A stretch of DNA of 26,430 bases from JANMDR01 sp043760555 (GTDB lineage: Bacteria; Pseudomonadota; Gammaproteobacteria; Burkholderiales; Usitatibacteraceae), in NCBI GenBank assembly GCA_043760555.1, contig JAYUOW010000286.1, positions 1 to 26,430 of the forward strand. Direction: 5' to 3'. The position numbers and the translations under genes are program-made. This document shows positions 14,228 through 20,408 of the stretch, one piece after another (positions within the stretch are counted from its first letter, which is position 1; each line of letters opens with the position of its first letter). The notes beneath the pieces were generated by a model. It was not told the origin of the DNA. It ran no database searches and saw only the letters and a program-made list of their open reading frames with translations.

Positions 14228-15496
14228 ATGCAATTGCGATGTGAAAAATGCCGGGAAGCGTTAAACGGCGAGGTTGTTTTTTGTCCGTTTTGCGGTGCGC
14301 CGCAAAACGGTGCGAGCACGCCATCTGCCACCCCACCGCCTATTCCCCAATCAGCAGCTAAACCGCCGCCTATCCCGGTCACTGCTGTAGCCAGCGCGCC
14401 ATTCACGATTTCGGCTGAGCCCGAAGCTGTGGTTGCCATCAAAGCAGTACCGCCGCCTTTACATCCTGCGTCTCCTGCGCCTTCCGCACCACCGGTGCCA
14501 CCGCCGCTTCCCGTGCGTGAGCCCACGATCGCGCCGTCGCAGGCGCCTGTACCTGCATTTACCCCTGCTCCTCCTCCAACGCCCGCACCGGCGCCACCTC
14601 CGCAAAAAAAACGTAGCGGCTGCCTGGGTTGCGCGGGCTTCATCGTGCTGGCGTTGGCCATTGCCGGTATTGCTGCTTATTTTTACATCACCAATTGGTT
14701 GAAGCAAAACGAGCTTGCCGGCTTAAACCGAGAAACCATCGCCCACATTGCAGCCGGTGACATCGTGAGCGCTGATGCGGCCATTGAAAAAATTCGTACC
14801 CTTGACGGCAAGTCTGCATTCATCAGCGCCAACACCACAAAAATTGCCACCGCCAAACGCGATGCCGTAGAAGCCATTAAAAAATCGCAAACCGCGTTAC
14901 GTGATCGCGACCTCGCCGCCGCGCGCGACACGCTATTAAAAGCCGCAAAACTCGACCGCACCAATGCGCTGTTAGTAACACAGGACACCGCCATCAAAGC
15001 CCGCGAAAAGCTGCGCGACCAAGCTCTTGAAGCCATGCGCAAATGCTTGAGCGCAAATGATTTTGCGTGCGGCAAAACCCAAGCGGGCAACGCAACACGG
15101 ATTGATAAATCATTCGATGCAATGGCCGAATTTACCAAAGCCGAAATAGCCTATCGCGACGCGCAAAATAATCCCATTCAATCGGGCGTCACCTCATTTT
15201 TAGAAGCTGCAGCCACGGCATTGGTTCGAGCAGCGACTGAACCTAGCCCAAGCGCCCCAAGCCCCGCCAATACCCCTTCCGCCGCGCCCAAAACACCTAG
15301 AAGCGGTGCCAGCGCCCTACCTGATTGCGACCAACTTTTGCTGCAAAGCAAAAATGCGCAGCAAAATCGAAGGCATGACGAAGCTGTGCAAACCGCCGAA
15401 GCCGCGCTCAACTTTTCACCCGCCTGTGCGGGTGCGCAAGAGCAGCTGGATGCCGCACTCAATGCGCGGCGGCGTGCGAAGCAATTTACGCGATAG
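14228..15496 (+). CDS. zinc-ribbon, proline-rich, single-TM protein with helical repeat-like domain
   Basis: A protein of 422 residues that I can describe by domains only. A zinc ribbon opens it (CEKC at 5-8 and CPFC at 19-22, followed by GAPQNG). A long proline-rich linker runs from about 30 to 126, with PPPIP, PPVPPPLP and PPPTPAPAPPP runs. KKRSGCLGCAG precedes a transmembrane helix at about 136-155. The rest (about 156-422) is a helical, possibly TPR-like domain with Cys pairs (KCLSANDFACGK). With the zinc ribbon inside, the helical part would face the periplasm. The gene begins three bases after the tubulin-like stop, in the same frame, with no ribosome site visible, so translational coupling is likely. 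Its proline-rich linker is a good candidate ligand for the neighbour's GYF_2 domain (inference). Confidence 0.75.
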   Translation: MQLRCEKCREALNGEVVFCPFCGAPQNGASTPSATPPPIPQSAAKPPPIPVTAVASAPFTISAEPEAVVAIKAVPPPLHPASPAPSAPPVPPPLPVREPTIAPSQAPVPAFTPAPPPTPAPAPPPQKKRSGCLGCAGFIVLALAIAGIAAYFYITNWLKQNELAGLNRETIAHIAAGDIVSADAAIEKIRTLDGKSAFISANTTKIATAKRDAVEAIKKSQTALRDRDLAAARDTLLKAAKLDRTNALLVTQDTAIKAREKLRDQALEAMRKCLSANDFACGKTQAGNATRIDKSFDAMAEFTKAEIAYRDAQNNPIQSGVTSFLEAAATALVRAATEPSPSAPSPANTPSAAPKTPRSGASALPDCDQLLLQSKNAQQNRRHDEAVQTAEAALNFSPACAGAQEQLDAALNARRRAKQFTR

Positions 15497-15508
15497 AAAC
15501 GAGCCGCC

Positions 15509-16645
15509 ATGACGACAAATTTTAACCAAGCCTACGCCGCCCAACAGCTCACCACCACGCTGCTGCGCTTCAACACCATCAACCCGCCCGGCATGGAACG
15601 CGCATGCGCGCAGCACTTGGGCGCGAAGCTGGAGGCTGCTGGATTTCATTGCGTTTATCATGAGTTTGCGCCCAGCCGCACCACCTTGGTGGCCACCATC
15701 GGCGGCCAGTATGATAAGCCGCCCATCTGCTTTACCGGCCACATCGACACTGTGCCGTTAGGCGCGGCCGCGTGGTCGCGCGACGCCTTCGCGGGCGAGC
15801 TTGATGGCGACAAATTATATGGCCGTGGCTCCACCGATATGAAGAGCGGCGTGGCAGCGTTTGTGGTGGCCGCCATTACGTTGGCGCCGCAACTAAAAAA
15901 CAGTTGCGGCATCGTGCTGATCATCACGGCATCAGAAGAAACCGGCTGCGAAGGCGCGAATGACTTGGTGGCGCGCCAATTGCTAGATCGCGCGGGCGCA
16001 ATCGTGGTTGCCGAGCCCACCGCTAATTATCCCTGCATAGGCCACAAAGGCTTGATGTGGCTTGAGTTTGAAGCGCGGGGCGTGACGGCGCACGCATCTA
16101 TGCCAGAGCAAGGCGACAACGCGGTCGTAAAAATTGCGCGCGCGATCAACACCCTTGCCAACTATAAATTCGAGCAAGCAAGCCACCCACTGATGGGCAA
16201 CAACACGCTAAATGTATCAAGCGTGCAAGGTGGCATGAACCCAAATTCAGTGCCTGATCGCGCGAGCGTAATTGTAGATATTCGCACCGTTGCGGGCACC
16301 AGTCACGCGCATATTTGCCAATCGCTGGCCTGCGCCTTGGGCGACGGCATTAGCATGCGCAAAATTCAAGATGTGCCCAGCGTGTATACCGACCCTGACA
16401 ACGAGTGGGTACAGCAAGTATTCGCCACCTGCGCACCATTTGTGAGCGAGGCAATCGAGCCAAAAACGATTCAATTTTCTACTGATGCCAGCGCCCTACA
16501 ACGCGGCTATAAAAACCCGCCAACAATTATCCTAGGCCCCGGTCAGCCCGAGTTGGCGCATCAAACTGATGAATGGTGCAGCGTGGGGAAGCTTGCGCAA
16601 TCGGTGGAAATTTTTACGCTGTTGATGCGGCAGTGGTGTTTGTAG
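15509..16645 (+). CDS. M20 family metallopeptidase (ArgE/DapE type)
   Basis: A dinuclear-zinc amidohydrolase/peptidase of 378 residues. Metal and catalytic residues of the M20 family are all in place: His78 and Asp80 in TGHIDTVP, Asp110 in GRGSTDMKSG, Glu143-Glu144 in ASEETGCEG, Glu169 in VAEPT and His351 in AHQTDEWC. His195 (GVTAHASMPE) is the conserved dimerisation-domain histidine. It could act as acetylornithine deacetylase, succinyl-diaminopimelate desuccinylase or a dipeptidase; the sequence by eye does not separate these. It starts 12 bases after the zinc-ribbon gene, so it is probably co-transcribed with the tubulin-like cluster, although the chemistry offers no obvious link. A palindromic element follows the stop. 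Confidence 0.88.
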   Translation: MTTNFNQAYAAQQLTTTLLRFNTINPPGMERACAQHLGAKLEAAGFHCVYHEFAPSRTTLVATIGGQYDKPPICFTGHIDTVPLGAAAWSRDAFAGELDGDKLYGRGSTDMKSGVAAFVVAAITLAPQLKNSCGIVLIITASEETGCEGANDLVARQLLDRAGAIVVAEPTANYPCIGHKGLMWLEFEARGVTAHASMPEQGDNAVVKIARAINTLANYKFEQASHPLMGNNTLNVSSVQGGMNPNSVPDRASVIVDIRTVAGTSHAHICQSLACALGDGISMRKIQDVPSVYTDPDNEWVQQVFATCAPFVSEAIEPKTIQFSTDASALQRGYKNPPTIILGPGQPELAHQTDEWCSVGKLAQSVEIFTLLMRQWCL

Positions 16646-16648
16646 ACT

Positions 16649-16681
16649 GGCTGGAGATAGCCTATTTTAGGGCGTTTACAA
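16649..16681. repeat. dispersed palindromic element, copy 7
   Basis: GGCTGGAGATAGCCTA and TAGGGCGTTTACA flank a central TTT. It sits in the short gap between the convergent M20 and vapC genes. A role as a transcription-ending hairpin is possible, but no T-run follows. Confidence 0.65.
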
Positions 16682-17077
16682 CTATTTTAACACAGCAACG
16701 CCAGCAAGCTTTGCCAGTTTTTTATCGAACGTAATAAGGGTTGTTTTATTGCGTTGAACGATAGTTGCAATCATGCAGTCGGCAAACCCACATGCACGAC
16801 TTGCCGTAAATTTTTTGAGCGATGCATCAAAAATTTCGCTGTGCTCTAAAGTGAAATGAGAATTACTTTGCAGCGCAATAAGCACCTGCGCAATGTCGGA
16901 ATGGCGCAAACCAAAAGAAGTCGATAGCACCCAACAAAGCTCGATTTGCACTATCTGTGGCACGAAAACGGCTATCGCATCGGCAATAGCTCTGCGAGCA
17001 GCAACGCACTGCTCTGGCGACGTTTCATCTTCCACCAGCGCACGAGCCAGCACGTTGGTGTCTACCGTAAAACTCAT
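16682..17077 (-). CDS. vapC: VapC-type PIN-domain toxin
   Basis: A predicted PIN ribonuclease toxin of 131 residues. The four acidic positions of the active site are visible: Asp6 (FTVDTNVLAR), Glu46 (QIVQIELCWVL), Asp100 (GFADCMIATI) and Asp118 (LITFDKKLAKL). I chose the ATG at 17077, which overlaps the antitoxin stop by ATGA and starts the protein two residues before the first strand. The upstream in-frame start at 17137 would read back through the antitoxin gene. It pairs with the AbrB-type antitoxin at 17074-17352. The toxin appears intact and full length. Confidence 0.87.
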   Translation of the reverse strand: MSFTVDTNVLARALVEDETSPEQCVAARRAIADAIAVFVPQIVQIELCWVLSTSFGLRHSDIAQVLIALQSNSHFTLEHSEIFDASLKKFTASRACGFADCMIATIVQRNKTTLITFDKKLAKLAGVAVLK

Positions 17078-17352
17078 TTCTTCAATGCTACTTTGCGTTT
17101 TGCAGTGGGTGCCGTAAGTGCCGCGCGGCGCGACCAACCTTGTTCAATTGCTTCTTCCATTTGCTCCAGGGTCGCCGATTTTCGCGCTTTGGCGATTCCG
17201 AAAATGGCTGAAATATCCGGCTCTTTTTCTAGGTACACCCGTCCATTTTCTGCCGCAAATTTAATACGATCGCCCGCTGCTAAGCCGAGCAATTTACGCA
17301 AATGTACGGGGATAGAAACCTGCCCCTTGACCGTTAAACTTGACGTTTTCAT
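17074..17352 (-). CDS. vapB: VapB-type antitoxin, AbrB/SpoVT fold
   Basis: An antitoxin of 92 residues. The N-terminal half (about 1-46) is an AbrB/SpoVT swapped-hairpin DNA-binding domain: SLTVKGQVSIPVHLRKLLGL, then AAGDRIKFAAENGRVYLEK. The C-terminal half (about 47-92) should wrap and inhibit the toxin; it includes a helix TLEQMEEAIEQGWSRRAAL and a lysine-rich tail. It is the first gene of a two-gene operon and overlaps vapC by four bases. The start is preceded by AAAGGCAAGG, a fair ribosome site. Repeated TAATAC sequences upstream are a candidate operator. Confidence 0.87.
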   Translation of the reverse strand: MKTSSLTVKGQVSIPVHLRKLLGLAAGDRIKFAAENGRVYLEKEPDISAIFGIAKARKSATLEQMEEAIEQGWSRRAALTAPTAKRKVALKK

Positions 17353-17366
17353 ACCTTGCCTTTAAA

Positions 17367-17390
17367 TAATACTAAGCTAGATTGTAATAC
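17367..17390 (-). promoter_or_regulatory. candidate promoter/operator of vapBC
   Basis: Two direct TAATAC repeats lie 18 bases apart (17367-17372 and 17385-17390). On the minus strand a good -10, TACAAT (17381-17386), overlaps the distal repeat, which would allow autorepression by the AbrB-type antitoxin. No convincing -35 was found. Confidence 0.35.
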
Positions 17391-17455
17391 TTTTTGCGCC
17401 CACTGCAGATACTTTTGAAAACGTCTAAACTTCAAAAATCTATCGTTGATTTACG

Positions 17456-17858
17456 CTACCAAAGCGTCTTCACACCCAATCCCAAAATCGCCACATCACA
17501 GCTCACAAAGGTAGGGTCTTCAATTTCAGATTGCGCAACAAGCAAGCGATCAAACGGATCTCTATGCGCAAAAGCGTAACTGCCTGCACGTAGTGTGTGT
17601 AGGTGGGTGGGTGATGCCAAGATGGCTAAAGCCATCAGCGGCCACGAGTTGATCGAATTGTTCGAGTAATATTGTCGCTTTGTTTAGCTTGCCAATGCGC
17701 ACTTTGGTGGCAAGCTCAAACGCGCTGGCGGCGCTAATGTAGACGGTGTTAGTCTCATCGCCGATTGCATCGGGCGCGGTCTTCGATAGGCGAAACTGAT
17801 TCGTCCACCACCACAGCAACGCGTGCGTATCGAGCAGTAGTTCTAAGATCCTTCCCAT
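17456..17858 (-). pseudogene. frameshifted PIN-domain toxin (VapC type)
   Basis: The first ~80 codons encode a PIN toxin start (LELLLDTHALLWWW, then YISAASAFELATKVRIGKLN). The open frame then runs through a CCCACCCACC plus CACACAC stretch near 17592-17613 and ends early at 17562. In another frame the missing C-terminus is fully preserved: AGSYAFAHRDPFDRLLVAQSEIEDPTF, then VSCDVAILGLGVKTLW, with a stop at 17456-17458. The acidic residues after the shift (HRDPFDR, SCD) would be lost from the product. The single-base-class shift lies in a short tandem-repeat tract, so it may be a recent mutation, a reversible slip or a sequencing error. The start overlaps the antitoxin gene by 16 bases. Confidence 0.8.
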
Positions 17859-18085
17859 GCAGCAAGCTCATCGTCCGGGAGCACGTCAAAAAACTCATCT
17901 CCGATTGGCTTAACCAGCCCCACCAATCGTCCGGGCTGGCGCTTGGACGGCACGACGGCCAACGGCACCATGCGGGCGTACGGTTTACCGGCTTTCCCAA
18001 GAATGATTTCCTGCCCAGCATGGGCCTTGTCTAACAATTGCGAATATCGCGTTTTCGCATCGTGAACATTTACGATCGTAGTCAT
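17843..18085 (-). CDS. Phd/YefM-type antitoxin
   Basis: An antitoxin of 80 residues with the typical Phd/YefM opening VNVHDAKTRYSQLLDKAHAGQEIILGKAGKPYARMVPL, in which the KAGKPYARMVPL strand is diagnostic. The C-terminal part (IGDEFFDVLPDDELAAWEG) is the usual acidic toxin-neutralising segment. It is the first gene of the operon, and its partner toxin at 17456-17858 is frameshifted, so this antitoxin may now lack a working target. The ATG at 18085 follows a 6-bp GTTTTG/CAAAAC inverted repeat and an A/C-rich leader without a strong ribosome site. Confidence 0.85.
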   Translation of the reverse strand: MTTIVNVHDAKTRYSQLLDKAHAGQEIILGKAGKPYARMVPLAVVPSKRQPGRLVGLVKPIGDEFFDVLPDDELAAWEGS

Positions 18086-18118
18086 GGTTTTGTTTCGCTT
18101 TGCAAAACAAATTATGAC

Positions 18119-18143
18119 TTAGTCTTATAAGTTAGTCCATAAG
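18119..18143. promoter_or_regulatory. tandem repeat in the control region of the Phd-type antitoxin
   Basis: TTAGTCTTATAAG is followed at once by TTAGTCCATAAG, a near-perfect direct repeat 34 bases before the antitoxin start. It is a plausible binding site for the antitoxin or part of its promoter (CATAAT-like -10 nearby on the minus strand). Confidence 0.35.
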
Positions 18144-18228
18144 CTGGTTGAATTTTTAATTATTTCTTTTTGCTGAAAAACCAGAAAAAAGGTAGGCTGA
18201 ATGCGGATACTAACCGTGGAGAAAACCT

Positions 18229-18795
18229 ATGATCGCTAAAAAAACTACAACGCGCCGTGGCTTAGTTTTATGCGGCATTTTTTTCATCAGCATCTTGATC
18301 GTTACCGGCTGCACCAAAACCGCGACCGACGTGGGCGAGGAAAAACGCGAGCGATTTACCGGTGGGGGTGCTTGGAGCGTGAACGGGATACAGGTCGGGC
18401 AGGCGCTTTCGGTGGTGGAGGCGGCGCGGGGCAAACCTAATAAACCGGAGGTGGTAGCGACACCGCCGGTGTACGCTTGGCCAGATGGCGTGACGGTCGG
18501 AATGGACGAGCGGAATCAGGTTAAAACAGTCTATGGCAATACCTTAAAGATCGGTGCTGCCGATGTGGTGAACGGCGGCATTACTGTTGCCCAAACGCAG
18601 CAAATACTCGGGGAAGGAAAAGAAAAGGTGTTTCGATCACCCAAAGGTAGTGGCGTAATTTCTACTGGCTATGTGGCAAGCGGGAAATCTTTGACCTATG
18701 CGCGCGATGGCGCTTATTTTGTATTTACCTTCAACAAGAACGATCAGCTGTCTGGCGTGTCGATGCAGGAGAACGACCCGAATAAAGTACGCTAA
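18229..18795 (+). CDS. lipoprotein with two BLIP/BamE-like repeats
   Basis: A predicted lipoprotein of 188 residues. A basic start (MIAKKTTTRR) and hydrophobic core lead to the lipobox VTGC, with Cys28 as the lipid-attachment site. The mature part contains two similar units: VNGIQVGQALSVVEAARGKP followed by a YAWPDGVTVGMD strand, and GGITVAQTQQILGEGKEK followed by SGVISTGYV and a strand-rich end. The pattern of a Gxxxxx-VxxxxGKP helix before strands recalls the BamE/SmpA and BLIP folds, but that is a resemblance only. GTGGAGAAAACCT before the ATG is a good ribosome site. The gene stands alone between a TA operon (divergent) and the EVE gene (convergent). Its function is unknown. Confidence 0.75.
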   Translation: MIAKKTTTRRGLVLCGIFFISILIVTGCTKTATDVGEEKRERFTGGGAWSVNGIQVGQALSVVEAARGKPNKPEVVATPPVYAWPDGVTVGMDERNQVKTVYGNTLKIGAADVVNGGITVAQTQQILGEGKEKVFRSPKGSGVISTGYVASGKSLTYARDGAYFVFTFNKNDQLSGVSMQENDPNKVR

Positions 18796-18801
18796 CTAAA
18801 T

Positions 18802-18837
18802 GGCTGAAGACACCCTATTTTAGGGCATCTACAAGGC
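18802..18837. repeat. dispersed palindromic element, copy 8
   Basis: GGCTGAAGACACCCTA and TAGGGCATCTACAAGGC flank a central TTT. It fills most of the 55-base gap between the convergent lipoprotein and EVE genes. It is one of the best-kept copies and the closest relative of the deleted copy at 13735. Confidence 0.75.
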
Positions 18838-18850
18838 ATCAATACAACGT

Positions 18851-19306
18851 CTAGCGCAACGCCAATACCACTTTCCATTCCGCTGGCGTTAATGGCGTAA
18901 TCGACAAGCGATTACCTTTCTGCAATATTTGCATCGACGCTAATTTTGCGTTTTCGCGCATTTCGGCCAAGCTGATCAGCCGCGTTTTTTCTACAAATTG
19001 CACGTCTACATTAAACCAGCGGGGGGTTTCTTGCGAGGCTTTTGGGTCGAAGTATTTACTTTTTTTGTCGAACTGTTTGGCGTCGGGATAGGCCAGCGCG
19101 CTAACTCTGGCAATGCCGGCCACACCGGGTTCGGGGCACGACGAGTGGTAGAACAGCACACCGTCATCCAACTGCATATGGTCGCGCATGAAGTTGCGGG
19201 CTAGGTAGTTGCGTACGCCAAACCACGCCACGCTTTGATTAGGAAAACCTGCAAGATCGTCGATAGAAATTTCGGACGGCTCAGACTTCATTAACCAGTG
19301 GCGCAT
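18851..19306 (-). CDS. EVE domain-containing protein
   Basis: A single-domain EVE protein of 151 residues, related to thymocyte nuclear protein 1 and to PUA-like folds that read modified bases. Family blocks are MRHWLMKSEPSEISIDDL at the start, WFGVRNYLARNFMRDHMQLDDGVLFYHS, GVAGIARVSALAYPD, and WFNVDVQFVEKTRLISLAEM. The ATG at 19306 gives the canonical MRHWLMKSEP start with GAGGAAAA about 8 bases upstream. An upstream extension to 19435 would run into the 6S RNA gene and was rejected. It follows zapB, zapA and 6S RNA on the same strand. The ligand is probably a modified nucleobase, inferred from the family. Confidence 0.88.
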   Translation of the reverse strand: MRHWLMKSEPSEISIDDLAGFPNQSVAWFGVRNYLARNFMRDHMQLDDGVLFYHSSCPEPGVAGIARVSALAYPDAKQFDKKSKYFDPKASQETPRWFNVDVQFVEKTRLISLAEMRENAKLASMQILQKGNRLSITPLTPAEWKVVLALR

Positions 19307-19331
19307 GCGGGCATTTTCCTCAAAAATAAAG

Positions 19332-19518
19332 AATGCGGCTTGGTGTTCGCTAAAGGCCGCACGCTTGAACCTAGGGTTCAAGGCGGAGGCTCGGATAACA
19401 CCATCAGGTACGTCCGACGTGGGACGCGCGCACAAGGGTCAAAACGGAGCTTCCTCGACATAAAGTCATTGGTTCAAAGGATATAAACCCTTAGCGAACG
19501 CCAAGCCGCATTCGCGAC
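19332..19518 (-). ncRNA. ssrS: 6S RNA
   Basis: This gap between zapA and the EVE gene holds a ~185-base structure. The two ends pair over about 24 bases: 19333-19356 (ATGCGGCTTGGTGTTCGCTAAAGG) is nearly the reverse complement of 19487-19511. Near the 3' side, CTTGAACCTAGGGTTCAAG (19363-19381) matches the well-known 6S hairpin found in E. coli as CTTGAACCAAGGGTTCAAG. Position after zapA, length and the closing stem all fit 6S RNA, which binds the housekeeping RNA polymerase. Ends are approximate: the 5' end is set from an extended -10 at 19525-19533 and the 3' end from the stem. Confidence 0.82.
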
Positions 19519-19524
19519 GGTTTT

Positions 19525-19533
19525 ACTTTAGCA
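19525..19533 (-). promoter_or_regulatory. ssrS: extended -10 element of the 6S RNA gene
   Basis: On the minus strand TGCTAAAGT forms an extended -10 (TG, one base, TAAAGT). It would start transcription near 19518, just before the 6S closing stem. No clear -35 is visible. Confidence 0.45.
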
Positions 19534-19563
19534 CATGTACCAGAAGAGTTTTTAAACGCTAAA

Positions 19564-19956
19564 TCAAAATAATTTATCTTGATCCGAAATCGCGCGCTCT
19601 ATCATATTGTCGAGGTTTTCGATGCGGCGTTTTACGGCGGATTCATCAACAGCACCACGCAACAATGCCACGTTGCTAATCACTTGCGCTTGCGGCGCTG
19701 TGGCTGCGGTGGACAGCTTAGTGAAGTGTTCAAGCGTGATGTTGAGCGCCGCCATGATGGCAATGCGTTCATTGCCGACGACTTTGCCGGTATCGCGCAC
19801 TTCTTTCATCCGTTGATTTAAGTATTCAACCGATTCAAGCATGTGCTTTTCACCGGCCGATGAGGTGGCCACCCGAAAATCACGCCCCATCACGGAGATG
19901 GTGATGGCTTTAGATTCGCTGGTTTTACTTTGGCCGTCAGGCTTGGTGGTACTCAT
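19564..19956 (-). CDS. zapA: cell division protein ZapA
   Basis: A ZapA protein of 130 residues, which binds FtsZ and crosslinks its filaments at mid-cell. The N-terminal domain shows the family pattern ITISVMGRDFRVATSSAGEKHMLESVEYLNQRMKEVRDT, followed by NERIAIMAALNITLEHF. A C-terminal helix (about 95-127, SAVKRRIENLDNMIERAIS) provides the coiled coil for tetramerisation. A Ser/Thr/Lys-rich extension of about 16 residues precedes the domain. The start overlaps the zapB-like gene by four bases, and 6S RNA lies directly downstream. The pairing is conventional and appears unrelated to the tubulin-like cluster 4 kb away. Confidence 0.92.
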   Translation of the reverse strand: MSTTKPDGQSKTSESKAITISVMGRDFRVATSSAGEKHMLESVEYLNQRMKEVRDTGKVVGNERIAIMAALNITLEHFTKLSTAATAPQAQVISNVALLRGAVDESAVKRRIENLDNMIERAISDQDKLF

Positions 19957-20174
19957 GCGCTATCGCCCTCGGCCTTAGTGTCAACTTCAGGTAGTTTTTC
20001 AATCAGCGCGCCGATGCGGGTCTTGGCGGCGTCTAGCTTTTCGTTTAAGCGTTTGGCTTCGTCAGTTTTGCTGGCTAAGTTTTGGCGCAATTCATTATTT
20101 TCTTCGCGCAGGCGCGCGAAGAGTTTGATGAAGTGTGCGAGCTTGTCTTCGAATTGATCAAATTCTTGTTCCAT
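19953..20174 (-). CDS. zapB: ZapB-like cell division coiled-coil protein
   Basis: A coiled-coil protein of 73 residues: EFDQFEDKLAHFIKLFARLREENNELRQNLASKTDEAKRLNEKLDAAKTRI shows heptad spacing of hydrophobic residues across about 1-57, with an acidic tail. Size, the LREENNELR block and location just before zapA fit the ZapB-like (TIGR02449) family that joins ZapA at the Z-ring. The ATG at 20174 has no ribosome site. A strong promoter at 20181-20209 places the transcription start at or within a base or two of the ATG, so the mRNA may be leaderless. Confidence 0.8.
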   Translation of the reverse strand: MEQEFDQFEDKLAHFIKLFARLREENNELRQNLASKTDEAKRLNEKLDAAKTRIGALIEKLPEVDTKAEGDSA

Positions 20175-20180
20175 AAACTG

Positions 20181-20209
20181 AATGTAGCGAAAAAACGCTT
20201 TACAGTCAA
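20181..20209 (-). promoter_or_regulatory. promoter of zapB-zapA
   Basis: On the minus strand -35 TTGACT (20204-20209) and -10 TACATT (20181-20186) are separated by exactly 17 bases. This is the best sigma-70-type promoter seen in the window. Transcription would begin about 7 bases later, at about 20174, the A of the zapB start codon. Confidence 0.6.
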
Positions 20210-20408
20210 TGGTTAAGCGTGCTTTTTTAAGGTGATTTCAAGCTTTAGAGTCAGTCCCACAACAAGCCGCACAGGGCTTGTCAAATTTTATGTGGGCGCT
20301 GAAAATTACCCGCAGTGGCGTACACTAGCTAAAATTCCAAAAAATGTCTCCGCTGTTGGGACGCAATTCCGTCTGAGGCCGCCTTTGTCTTCACCTTTTC
20401 CTACAGCT

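Noticed and set aside
14008..14661. Long minus-strand open frame (217 codons) opposite the tubulin-like/zinc-ribbon junction
   Set aside because: Its Gly/Ala-rich translation is the mirror of proline codons on the plus strand; it has no domain features.
20232..20408. GTG start adding 59 residues to the PAS-GGDEF-EAL protein
   Set aside because: The added stretch has no domain character, no properly spaced ribosome site, and a weak promoter lies inside it.
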